From Favolaschia claudopus (Eukaryota > Basidiomycota > Agaricomycetes > Agaricales > Mycenaceae), in NCBI GenBank assembly GCA_037176885.1, contig JAWWNJ010000055.1, forward strand, positions 558,001 to 622,000: 64,000 nucleotides of DNA. Direction: 5' to 3'. Shown one piece after another: positions 22,719 to 33,426 of this stretch (the stretch's first letter is position 1; each line of letters begins with the position of its first letter). The position numbers and the translations under genes were made by a program. The notes under the pieces are model-generated. The model did no database searches. It saw only the letters and a program-made list of their open reading frames with translations, and was not told where the DNA came from.

Positions 22719-23884
22719 ATGGCTGCCGCCAAGAAAGCTCCGTCACCCTCCAAGGTACCCAAGAAAGCCACAAAGTCCAAGGCTACACCAGCCCATCCCA
22801 CATGGGTCGACATGATCAAGGTTTTTATCTTCTTCGCGCTGTTGTTCAGCCCCTTTCACTTTCCCGACTCTTCTTCTACATCTTGCGCGCTCTATCTACC
22901 TGCCGTGCACCGATCTATCCTCTGTACCGTCGCCAGCCCCTGCCGCAGTCAACTAACGTGTGTTTTTCGCAGGAATGTATCACCGCCAATCCAGAGGATG
23001 CTCGTCACGGCGTATCGCGGCCCCAGATCAAAAAGTCCGGTCCCAGAGTGCTAGCTATCTCAATATCTGACCTATACCTAGGTTTGTTGAAACTGAATAC
23101 AAACTCGTAATTGGCGCGGCACAGAATGTCCAACTGTCGAAGGCTATCGCTTCTGGGAGCGAGAAGAACGTTTTCGTTTTGCCCAAAGGTTTACTTCGTC
23201 CTTGTTGAGTTGACCACAGACTCTGAACGACACAACATCGCAGGGCCGTCAGGCAGAGTCAAACTCGCACCTAAATCTAAGCCAGCTGATGCATCCACGA
23301 AGGAGGTGCGTTCCGCTCATGGTTTGCAGCTTTGACACGCGTTTTTATATCTAATACAAGAACAAGCCGGCGAAACCGAAACCAAAGGCCAAGGCTAGCA
23401 CGAAAGCTGCCCCTAAGAAGGCACCCGTCAAGTCGACTACCGCCAAATCGACCACCTCCAAATCGACCACCACCAAATCAGCAACCGCCGCTGCTAAACC
23501 CAAGACCGGTGTGAAGAAACCTGCCGCGACCGCCAAACCCAAAGCTGCCCCCAAGAAAACCACTGCGAAGAAGCCGACAGCGAAGAGCACTACAACCAAG
23601 AAGACTGCCGCCCCGTCCAAACGCGCCCCGGCCAAAAAGGTCATTTATCAGCATTCCACCTTCGAACCTCGTCCTGACCCAGGGTTCTACGCAGGCGGTG
23701 ACAGGCACGACGGCGACTTCCAAGGCAAAAGCATCTGCCGCTGCGCCCAAGAAGAAGAAAGCAGCCACCTCCAAACCTGCTGCCGCCCCTGCCAAAAAGA
23801 GCGCCCCTAGAAAATCGGTACGTCCTTCTTTTTCATGGCAACTTTGCATCTCACGCTTGCCCTCAGCCCACCAAGCGTGGCTAA
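22719..23884 (+). CDS. HHO1: Linker histone H1
   Basis: Binds linker DNA at the nucleosome dyad. Seven exons (22719-22820, 22973-23034, 23082-23188, 23244-23305, 23361-23639, 23695-23817, 23867-23884) give 250 residues. A Lys/Ala/Pro-rich N-terminus leads to one winged-helix H15 domain (HPTWVDMIKECITANPEDA, GVSRPQIKKFVETEYKL, QNVQLSKAIASGSEKNVFVLPKGPSGRVKLA). A long C-terminal tail of Lys-Ala-Pro repeats ends SPTKRG. Only one globular domain is present, unlike budding yeast Hho1 which has two. The first intron (152 nt) is the longest I measured in the window. Confidence 0.94.
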
Positions 23885-24164
23885 ATTCCGCCTCATCCTC
23901 CCTGGTCTTTTCTTGTCCTCTCCTCGCAGCACTTTTCAGCATTGTTCGCATTTACCCTGCCTATTTCATTTTTTTATGTATCATAAATTATTGCCCAAGC
24001 ATGTATGTTCCTCTTCACCGCCCTAGTGTCCCTGCGGGCATTGTATGTATATGCTCAGAATATATGCCCCGGATTTGGTCGACCCAAATTATGCGATTCG
24101 GCACGTTTCGCGCGTGCACTCACGTCGTCTCGTCCGAAACAAGTCTGTTCTCAGACCGGCTTGC

Positions 24165-25574
24165 ATGGCGTCAAGGTATCCGCCGCACTCACATGCCTCA
24201 AGCAGCTATCCCTTGTTTCTGCCAATACAGGACTCGTTACTGCTTCAATTCACTTACGCCGGTCGTGGTTTCTTCGATGCTTTTCGTTGGACTGCGGTGG
24301 CGACGGCAGTCATGGGGTCCGCCACTAACCAGAGACCGTCGAGTTCATCCAATTTAGATCCCTAGTGACATTGAAATCCGGGCCACTGTGTTCAAGTCGT
24401 TACTCCTAAACTGTTCGACATTACTGTGCCTATTCGTGCTCAACTTCGTCTATCCTGAACAACGGGCTCGAACGACTCTCAGCTGGATCTACCAATTGTT
24501 TTGGATGCTTCCTTTGCTTAGCATATTGCTCTACCTGAACGTGAGTCGCCCTTGACAGACTCTACTTCTACCCTCACTATGTAGTGCTTCTGAATCTTGA
24601 AGTTTTCCAGAGTTCATGGTGCTCCGTCATTGCGAAGCGAGCATATTCAACGCAACACGCAAACCGTACGGTTGTGCAACAACCCGCGACATATACTGGT
24701 GTATTGACCGCAATCGCTACGTCCGCGTACCGGCTCGTCATGGTGGCCACTTCCGTTGGACTCGATTTTGCTCTTCGTGCAGTGCCTCGAGTGGGTCCCA
24801 TCGCAAGCTTTGTATTCCTATGCTGGATTGACGCGTGAGTCGAGAGAACATGGAAAGGATTTGGATGAACTAAATAATCGCGCCTCAGTTTCTATTTTTT
24901 CGAGTGAGCTTTTGACTCTCGTCACATTACTTAAGGAATCTTACGTGCGCCAGATTTGTCTGGATAGCGCGTGGAATGTCGCTTTCCTCGAGAGTCCGCC
25001 ATCTCGAGGAGCGTTGGGCTTACTACTTGGCTTTCGGTGATTTTTCCTGTTCTACTCAATTCAACGCCATATGACTCTGACGATTTGCAGGCTTGCCATC
25101 TGCTTCAATTTGCATCTGGGGCAGCCCACTGAGTAATGCTGCCATTTTCGCGCTGATATTCCCTCTGGTCGGTTGTCCTGACTGCTGCAAACTGCTATTG
25201 GAATGCTCATGGGGTGCTATCTACAGTATACCATCATGGCGATGCATGCACAACCTGTACCCCAAGATCCATATGGCTCATTTCCACAAGGTTCTAGTTA
25301 CAGTGGGAGCGATTCAATTCGCCATCCCTCGCCTTTTATTCCCATCCGCCTGCCCATCTTTGCGTTGGTGATGTGGCTCAACGACTTGATTGTCAAAGCT
25401 GTTACCGTGGGCAGCGGGAGAAATGCAGCGCCCCGCACATTCAAGCGGAACAGAGCTTTTAGTGACGGAGCTGAAAGCATGGAGGAGGGTGTCCGAGGTG
25501 AATTCGCGCCTGTTTCGTCGAGGCCAGCTCGGGACCGTATCAATATCGGGCTTGGGCGACGAAAAATAGACTAG
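24165..25574 (+). CDS. EI24-family multi-pass membrane protein
   Basis: Integral membrane protein of the EI24/etoposide-induced 2.4 family, likely in the endoplasmic reticulum. Start at 24165 (MASRYPPHSH), then QDSLLLQFTYAGRGFFDAFRW, and after a spliced junction DIEIRATVFKSLLL. Several hydrophobic segments follow: STLLCLFVLNFVYP, IYQLFWMLPLLSILLYL, TAIATSAYRLVMVATSVGL, GPIASFVFLCWIDA and SNAAIFALIFPLF. SWCSVIAKRAY and RRVRHLEERWAYYLAF are conserved loops. The C-terminus is a Ser/Arg-rich cytosolic tail (NRAFSDGAESMEEG). Exon borders are only partly resolved. In animals EI24 acts in autophagy and ER import; for fungal relatives the role is unknown. Confidence 0.85.
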
Positions 25575-25636
25575 ATTGAATTGAACGAGATTTCTTTCAC
25601 ATTTGCATTACAAGTGTTGGTCTGACTCTATACACA

Positions 25637-26692
25637 TCAACCAAAACCCGCCCATTCGATGGAGAGGAAAGATGCTTCCTTCTTCGTGTCGTCCCATCCG
25701 CACAAGAGATGTGACTTTTTGGTGACGGTCCCCAGCCGTCCATGGGCTACAATTTCCATGGGCGTCAGGGACGAAGTGGGAGATTCTAAAACGGTGGCCG
25801 AGAAATGTGCGTGATACCGCAGAGGATCACCTAGCGAGAATTGAATATCACGTCTAGAAAATCACAAGAAACCAACCTGGATATACCAAGTAATCGCCTC
25901 CGAATTTTATACCACCACCCATGTACATTCCTTGTTCCCACAAACCTCTGAATACACCGCATTTTGCCCGCTCATGCAGAGTGGAGGGATATTCCCAGAT
26001 TTCGGCAGCTTTGGCAGAGTCGATAGTGCGATATATAGACGCACTGTCGTTATACCAGTCAAACGACCTTGAGGATGCGGGTATAATGACGGTAACCTGC
26101 GTGTCTGCAGACGTAGCAGAAGCAGGATCTTTCGATGGAACAGAAAGCAAAATTTCCAACTGAGCTGCAGCGGCTGCAGCTGCGGCGGCTTTCTTCTTCG
26201 CTTCACGCTCTTTTCGTTTTCTGATAGCCTCTTCGCTCATCATCATTGGGGAAGTCCCGAGCGCAGTTGTGACTTTAGAAAGTTGAAGCTGTTGCAGTTC
26301 TTTCTCCTTCACTCTCCACTTTTGTAATTCGATGACAGATGGTTGGATATGAGCCTTGGGGTCATCAAGAAGAACAGCTATTTCTTGATGTTGGGGATCG
26401 AGTCATAACAGAGTCCAATGCAACAGCCCAAGCATACCATTTTCGACGAGAAGAACGACTTCTTCGGGTAGCAAGACAAGAGGAACACCAAGAAAAAGGT
26501 TTTGTTGGCTCAGATGAGGAAGGGTGCCTGTCAGCACACCACAAATACGATGTTTCGAGCGTAGAGTTGCGATATCTGGGTGAAGCGGCCTGTGAATAGA
26601 CGGAGAGTGCGATAGCATTTCCAACCTTCGACATCCCAGACGAAGGCTTTTTTGTTGGCGACGCGGAGGTGTATTGGAGGATCATTGCTCAT
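25637..26692 (-). CDS. SEN34: tRNA-splicing endonuclease subunit Sen34
   Basis: Catalytic subunit that cuts the 3' splice site of intron-containing pre-tRNAs. It starts at 26692 (MSNDPPIHLRVANKKAFVWDVE), and the first intron ends at CACCCAG so that DIATLRSKHRICGVLTG follows. The middle is a charged, Ala-rich linker (REAKKKAAAAAAAAAQLE), common in fungal Sen34. The C-terminal endonuclease fold has GGDYLVYPGDPLRYHAHF (catalytic Tyr and His) and VTKKSHLLCGW (catalytic Lys), ending FLSIEWAGFG at 25637. All three catalytic residues are present. It is head-to-head with IAH1 (118 bp). Confidence 0.93.
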
Positions 26693-26810
26693 GGTGGAAT
26701 TGAACAAGTTCTGAGTGGTGTGACAAGGTGTAACGCACGCAAACTTTGTTATCGCGACGACTGATAGCATTCACCAGCATTCACCGGTACAACGAACCTT
26801 TCCGTGCAGC

Positions 26811-27800
26811 ATGGCAGCAACGGTGCAAGACGCGATCATATTGTTCGGGGATTCTATAACACAGGTTTCTCTTTTATCTCAGTACAGTCCCAAAGTTCTC
26901 CTACTTTTAGGTGTAGGGAGGTTGGACAGAGGACGGATTCGGGGCCCGTCTTGCCAGTGCGTTGTAATGTCGATGTAGACGAACATAAGACGACATCTGG
27001 CACAGATGCGTATTCCCGCAAGCTCGATGTACTCAATAGAGGCCTTGCCGGCTATAACACCGATTGGGCGATACCCGTTTTGAAGCAGGTGCGGGTCGCA
27101 AACCGTCGTCTGTCATGAAAGCACAATGTTTGCGGATAGTGCCTTGCGCCCCGAGATGGCTCGGAACTTCTTCCAAAAGTCAGGCTACTTGTGGTGTGGT
27201 TTGGTGCCAACGACGCAGTACTCGAGACGGGTTCTCAACATGTGCCGTTGCCAAAGTTTATCGAGAATCTCAAATATATGGTGAACCTTGTCCATTCCGC
27301 AGAGTCACCGTATTACTCTCCGACCACGAAGATCCTTCTGGTTACGCCTCCACCAGTCAATACATATCAACGGGCAGCCGACTTGGGAAGCAGAGAACCG
27401 GCGATGGCATTGGATCGTGAGTTTGAGAGAACAAAAGGATACGCAAAGGGGGTGAAGGAGGCGGCAGCGGTGTCGAAAGTTGAGGTGGTGGATGTGTGGA
27501 CTGCGATATGGAAAAAAGCAGGAGAGAAGGAGCAGGCGCTGTCTCGCTATCTGTCAGATGGTCTTCATCTCAACCGAGATGGGTACACGGTGAGATTCAG
27601 AGTTTTGCTTCGAGTGTCGACTAGCTGAGACATTTGAGATTGTGTATGTAGAGCTTGTGAACGCGATCAGAGAGCACCATCCCGAGCTGCATTTTGACCG
27701 TCTTCAATATGTGTTCCCCGCGTACGTAGAACGAGTGGGACATAACAGCGACTGATAGTTTTCTCTTTGCAGATGGACGGAGGTGGCTTGGCAGAACTGA
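26811..27800 (+). CDS. IAH1: SGNH/GDSL esterase, isoamyl acetate hydrolase type
   Basis: Ester hydrolase that cleaves acetate esters such as isoamyl acetate in yeast. It starts at 26811 and has the SGNH blocks in order: ILFGDSITQ (catalytic Ser), RGLAGYNTDWA (Gly), VVWFGANDA (Asn) and LSDGLHLNRDGY (Asp and His). At least four introns occur; the last exon ends AWTEVAWQN. There is no signal peptide, so it is probably cytosolic, as for Iah1. Substrate preference cannot be told from the sequence. Confidence 0.91.
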
Positions 27801-28434
27801 ACACAGAACAAGACACAGAACAGAACTGCCTGTTCCAGAACTTATATATGTAATTACGTAATAGATGATGGCAATGACGTTTTGAGGATGTCACGCTCAC
27901 GTGCAAGTTGAACGTCGGGCCAAACCCAGAGTGCTCGTCACCGGAACCTCCACCCCCGCCAACCTCGCCACCGCCGCGACACGCAGCACCCGCTCCGCTG
28001 TCTTCTATATCTCTGTCTACGCATTTTCGTACGTTCTCTGTCTTGTTTCGCCCCTCAAATCTTCACCACTCGCTTTGTTTTGTCAGGCCGGAGACGTGCC
28101 GGACCCACAAACGTCCACAATTGGTTGGATTCCTTTGTTCGTGAGAAGCCTACAGCTCTTTGGTTTCGTACCTCGACTTGCTGCTGACCCCCTGCCTTCC
28201 GCTCTCTCAGGCGCGGCCTCCTCCGTCATCACATTCCTTACGCAACTAGGTTCGTGTCCCTCACTTTGCCCCTTCCCCCGCTTTTCTTTCTCCCATCACC
28301 TGTTCGTCCAAGTTGGGCGGACAATGGCTTTTCTTTCTTCTGTTTCGGTACCGTGACTTATGGCCATTGTCTCCTAGCCTCTCGTACTTAACCTGGTTCG
28401 TCTTGTTGATGTCTGTCTTGCCCCCGTCCTGACC
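27801..28434. promoter_or_regulatory. Promoter and leader region of CDC25
   Basis: 634 bp between IAH1 and the CDC25 start. It contains an E-box CACGTG (27898-27903) and long C/T-rich stretches on the plus strand from about 27940 to 28430, typical of fungal core promoters. A 151-codon plus-strand frame (27901-28356) is low-complexity Thr/Ser/Ala and Leu, with no recognisable motif; I do not call it a gene. Confidence 0.45.
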
Positions 28435-30648
28435 ATGTCCCTCGTAGACCGGCTTACCAACTTCTCAAACAAAAGACGGCGCATCTCCTCTGACATGCCT
28501 CTTTTCACAACACGACCCACACAGCACCTCGACGCTCCGGTGCCAACCACTCGGCGCCACGACCGGCTTCAAGTAAGCCACGATGTTGACGACCTCTCAT
28601 CCGACCTCGAGCTATCATTTGCTTCCAATGTTTCCTTGAATTCCCCGCCACGGGATCACCTCGCCCTCACGCCCGAGAGCGAATACCCCAAGCCTATGGA
28701 TATATCGCCCGCCCCCCCTCTCAAGTCCTTCACGCGACCACGCGCTTTCACGAGCGGCCCTCGAATGTTTGGACAGGATCGCAGTAACGAATCTATACAA
28801 AGTGGATCCATTGGTTCACTCAAGCCGGAATCTACTCACTCGAGTGGCAAACGGATACAACGGAGCGCGTTACCTTCGCAGTGGTTCACCACCGCAGCTC
28901 GTACCCCGGACGAGCCCCAGGCTACTCTTTCCGCTGTGCGTCTCAATTTATCTTTGCACTCCAAGCTGGTGGCTGACTCGAGTCTGCTTGTCAGCCACTG
29001 AAGGAAGCAGGTTATCCGTCCGATGATGCCATGGATGTAGACACGTCTTTTGAAGTCCCCTCACTTACGGTCGCCGCCCCTCAGTCTGCTGCTCCTACCG
29101 TGACAGGATTCGACGCCCTCTTCTATGAGACCATGTCACCTGCTGCACCCCAGCCCAAGAAACGTCGTTCCTCATCGCCAGATCAAATACGCAGAAAAGA
29201 ACAACTGGAGTTGTCTTCCCCTGGCTTGGACTCCTCTCCATCCCAATCTAAACTTGAACGTCTCGTCACCGGCCCCTTGTTTCCTGCTGTCGAGAAACCC
29301 CGAGTAGAAGGTTTGGGGGCGCCCAGTGGCTTAAAGCGACCTCGCCGCCCTGCCTTTTCTACAGCAGCTCAAACCGCCTACCCAACTTTGGACGGAGAGT
29401 CCGGACGCTTCCCTTCTCCCGCCGAGAATCTTTTACCCCCAACCAGGAGAGCATTCTCTGCTGTGATCTCGGGCTCACCACTGGATGCCAAAATTGCCGA
29501 ACAGTCTTCGGATGAGTCCTCCTTTGAAGGCATGTCGTCGCCGGCCCAGGCCTATGCCAGACGTCAACAGGTCAAGACTATTCGTCGTTGCGATGGAACG
29601 GACGACTTCCGACCTCTGACCGGTGCTACCGCCTTGGCACTCAACGAAAGCCCGTCAGCAAAATTCCTTTCTGCAGGAATCCCTGGGTTTGGTGATAACG
29701 AGTCGGCGGGGAAGCTCCTTCCTTGCCATCGTGTCACAGACGACGGATTAATGAGAATCAACCCACAAACGGTGAATATGCTCTGATTCCCCTTCTCATA
29801 GCTGTACTCACCGTTCTTCCAGCTCAATAATCTTCTTGACGGCCACTACCGCGAGCAAGCCGATTACGAGATCATAGACTGTCGATTCGACTACGAGTTC
29901 TATGGAGGGCATATCAGGGGAGCCCACAATATCAACCAGACAGCTATGCTAGAAGAACACTTTCTTCGAGCCAACTTGAAGAAGCCCAAACCATCTGTTA
30001 GTGGTGATCCCGGCCGAAAACACATTTTGGTTTTCCACTGCGAATTTAGTGCCAAGCGAGCACCAACTTTGTGAGTCAAAAGAGTGCTGTTCTGTCTCTA
30101 TCTGCTGACTGTAAATTCATAGCGCCAAACATCTACGAGCAAAGGATCGTGCCCTGAACAATCACGTCTATCCTAGAATCCATTACCCTGAAATCTACAT
30201 CCTTGAAGGCGGTTATTCTCAGTACTTCCAGGCCTCTTCCGTTCGCTGCGAACCACAGGCATACGTGACGATGGACGATCCGACCCACACTGCCTCACGC
30301 GATGGTGGTCTCGACCAGCTACGAAAAACCAAGTTCGGCCGCCACAAATCATATACCTATGGCGACGCCAGCGCGATCTCCAAAGCCTCTGCCCTCGCGC
30401 AGCAACCCAAGCGGAATACTGTGCCAGCGGGACCGGGCTCCATTTTTGCTGCTGCTACGGCTGCTCGTACTCGTCGCGGGAGCGCGTTGACCACTCTTGC
30501 TGAAGACGGCAACGTAACGGCTGACGCAGAGGAAACAGATGAGGAGCTTGGCGATAGTCCCTGCCCGCCTCCGCCTAAGGGTGGCAAGAAGCTTGGACGC
30601 CCTCTCGTTCGTGCTGAAACCTATGGACCGACACGAACTATATTCTAA
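28435..30648 (+). CDS. CDC25: Mitotic inducer phosphatase Cdc25 (Mih1)
   Basis: Dual-specificity phosphatase that removes inhibitory phosphates from Cdk1 to trigger mitosis. After a long disordered N-terminus with many SP/TP sites (regulatory phosphorylation likely), the rhodanese-type catalytic domain runs from about 29720: IIDCRFDYEFYGGHIRGAHN, then HILVFHCEFSAKRAPTFAKH. The signature HCX5R is HCEFSAKR, with the catalytic Cys codon at 30039-30041. YPEIYILEGGY and the RCEPQAYVTMDDP tail are the usual Cdc25 end. The first intron follows TLSA and joins it to PLKEAGYPSDD. The C-terminal 120 residues are basic and then acidic, likely docking. The start at 28435 has several downstream in-frame ATGs, so it is probable rather than certain. 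Confidence 0.92.
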
Positions 30649-31219
30649 ATTCTACTTCGTGGACCGTGCCCATGACATGCATCGTAAATCGGCAATGCTT
30701 TCCGCCCATGCCTATCTATGACATTGAAGATTCCATACCTTCCGCGGACGCCAATCGCTGTTCGCCACGCTCTTTATGCACCTCGTCGCTCATCCTCGAC
30801 GTTTCTAACTCACACCAAGCATGCCCCAACACAATATTCGTTCCATGATATATACATCTCAATCATCTCATCGCATCTCATATGTTCAATATCACCACAT
30901 CCACGACTGCTTGCCGGTTGTATAAATCTCTTCGATGTACATGACTGCACGGACGCTTCGAGTAGTATCTCACTAAAGAGTACTTGCCGACAAACCTTCC
31001 CCTCCATAGTTTTTCCATTCTTGTTCGTGCTTACCGGTGTTCTGCGCCAGCGCTCTAGGTAGTCGTAGCCCAGTTCATCTCGGTCGTTTCCAATATTTAT
31101 CACTTCCGGAAGTCGTTCACAATAACTGGAATATGTTCCGAGTCGGAACTGGAAATTGACTTTCTCACGCCCTCTGGCAAATAAGATCAACGAGTTTGAC
31201 GCGTCTTGCACGAATCACC
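30649..31219. other. Intergenic: CDC25 3' end and TCP1 promoter
   Basis: 571 bp. A 133-codon minus-strand frame (31211-30810) lies opposite the TCP1 promoter and starts 9 bp from TCP1. It has no family match I can name, though DELGYDYLERWRRTP followed by a GTAAGC donor looks somewhat protein-like. I leave it uncalled. Confidence 0.4.
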
Positions 31220-33248
31220 ATGTTCCAACGCGACCCCAGGGCTGGTGCATTTCTCGGAGGAGACCGTGTTTCTGGGCAGGACATCCGGGATCAGAATGGT
31301 GCGTACACTTTCTACTCATTGGCCACCCTCGAAATATGCTGTTTCACAGTCATCGCCGCATTGTCCATCGCGAACATCGTCAAAAGTTCTCTCGGTCCTC
31401 TGGGTCTCGATAAGATGCTTGTAGACAACATCGGAGTGTGTCACTGTGCCCATTGGTGTCCTCTAAGTTCTAACTGGGAATAGGAAGTCACTATTTCTAA
31501 CGATGGCGCAACTATCCTTTCCCTGCTTTCGGTCGAGCACCCCGCAGGACGCATCTTTGTGGATCTTGCCCAAAAACAAGATAAAGAGGTCGGCGATGGA
31601 ACTACCTCGGTCGTGATCATCGCTGCAGAGCTTCTGCGGCGAGCAAATGAACTTGTGAAAGCCAAAATACACCCTACAACCATCATCACGGGCTATCGAC
31701 TTGCATGCAGAGAGGCAGTGAAGTTCATGCAAGATCAACTCAGCGTCAAGGTAGATGTTCTAGGAAGGGATGCTCTGATCAATGCTGCGAAAACGAGCAT
31801 GTCGAGTAAAATCATTGGCAAGTAAGATTCGATTTTACCTCTTCTGTTTTCGGGCTCTTGAATAAATTCGACGCCAGTGACGATGATCTTTTCGCCCCGA
31901 TGGCCGTAGACGCCATGCAGGCCGTGAAGACGATAAATTTGCGGGGTGATATCAAGTATCCTGTCAAGGCCGTTAATGTGCTCAAAGCGCACGGGCGGAG
32001 CGCGCGAGAGTCTTTGTTCGTGCAGGGATATGCTCTAAATTGCACAGTCGCGAGTCAGGGTGCGTCGATTCCCTTCTCTGCCCTTTAATCCGCTCAAGAG
32101 GCGTGTTTAGCAATGAAGAAGCGGATAACAAATGCCAAGATTGCTTGCCTCGATATCAACCTACAAAAACAACGCATGCAGCTCGGTGTGCAGATCCTTG
32201 TTGACGATCCCAACCAATTAGAAGAGATTAGGAAACGGTACTTCGCGCCGTTTGTTTCCGTTTGATGTATGTATTCATGCTTTTTCAGGGAGTCGGAAAT
32301 TACTTTAGAGCGCATACGGAAGATTCTGGGTGCTGGAGCTAATGTGGTTTTGACGACGAAGGGCATCGACGACCTTTGTCTCAAAGAATTCGTAGAAGCT
32401 GGCGCCATGGCTGTTCGGAGGTGTAAAAAAGAGGATCTGCGCCGAATTGCAAAGGCTACAGGTGGTCAACTCATTTCCAGTCTTGCTAATCTGGAAGGGG
32501 AGGAGACCTATGAGGCCAGCTACCTCGGGACCGCAGAGGAAGTCGTACAGGAGCGCATCTCGGACGACGAACTGATCCTCATCAAGGGCACCAAAGTTGT
32601 CAACTCAGCGTCGATCGTACTACGGGGCGCCAATGATTACATGCTCGATGAAATGGAACGCGCTTTGCATGACACTCTGTCAGTCATAAAGCGTACTCTT
32701 GAGAGCGGAGCGGTCGTCCCCGGCGGCGGTGCTGTCGAGTCAGCGCTAAGTATATACCTGGAAAATTTCGCAACTACGCTGGTATATCTCTATCTAATTG
32801 TCTCCAGGTCGGTGCTAATCAACATGTATCAGGGCTCCCGGGAACAACTCGCCATAGCGGAGTTTGCGAGTGCACTGTTGTCGATCCCGAAAACCCTGGC
32901 CGTGAATGCAGCCAAGGATTCGACAGAGCTTGTTGCCAAGCTCCGGTCATACCACAACGCGGCTCAGAATGCGCCAGCGGGGGACCCCAAAAAGGCCTTG
33001 CTACGCTATGGATTGGATTTGATGAACGGAGATGTTCGGGACAATGTTACGGCCGGCGTCTTAGAGCCAACGATGAGCAAGGTGAAAAGTCTGAAGTCTG
33101 CATATGAGGCCGCGGTATCTCTTCTGCGGATCGACGATGCAATTCAGTGTGTACCGGGTACGTGCTGATAATATTTCGATCCAACTTTTTCAACTGACTA
33201 CATTCACCCGCAGAAAAAAAGGAAGATCCTGATCCTCACGGCCATTGA
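31220..33248 (+). CDS. TCP1: CCT chaperonin subunit alpha (Tcp1/Cct1)
   Basis: Subunit of the cytosolic TRiC/CCT ring that folds actin, tubulin and WD-repeat proteins. It starts at 31220 (MFQRDPRAGAFLGGDRVSG). Group II chaperonin motifs are clear: IVKSSLGPLGLDKMLVD, ISNDGATILSLLSVEHPA, QDKEVGDGTTSVVIIAAELL (ATP site), GVVP-like SGAVVPGGGAVESALS, IPKTLAVNAAKDSTELVAKL and NGDVRDNVTAGVLEPTMSK. A 51-nt stop-free intron (about 32781-32831) splits ENFATTL from GSREQL. The gene ends EKKEDPDPHGH at 33248. The subunit is alpha, judged from the RMQLGVQILVDDPNQLEEIR apical segment. Confidence 0.94.
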
Positions 33249-33363
33249 TTATATGTACTGCATGTCTGTAGTTCTCATCTACAAGATAGATTTATAATTC
33301 GATTTGGGAGTGTTGGAACTTGGAAGCGAAACCAAGGGAACTCAGAACTGGGAGAACGAACAT

Positions 33364-33375
33364 GGTCACGTGACC
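33364..33375. promoter_or_regulatory. Palindromic E-box upstream of APC3
   Basis: GGTCACGTGACC is a perfect 12-bp palindrome 51 bp upstream of the APC3 start codon. It contains the TCACGTGA core recognised by Cbf1-like bHLH factors in fungi. The site is seen; its use is inferred. Confidence 0.5.
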
Positions 33376-33426
33376 AGCTGAACCTCCTTCAGCTTGCTTT
33401 ATTGGTTCTCTTTGAATGCGCTGGGC

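Noticed and set aside
23698..24357. 219-codon plus-strand ORF spanning the end of histone H1 and the EI24 start
   Set aside because: It reads the H1 tail, then intron and intergenic sequence; H1 ends at 23884 after a spliced exon.
27901..28356. 151-codon plus-strand ORF upstream of CDC25
   Set aside because: Low-complexity Ser/Thr/Leu sequence in C/T-rich promoter DNA; no motif, no homology pattern.
30810..31211. 133-codon minus-strand ORF opposite the TCP1 promoter
   Set aside because: It starts 9 bp from the TCP1 ATG, has no recognisable family and no clear splice partner. Not strong enough to call.
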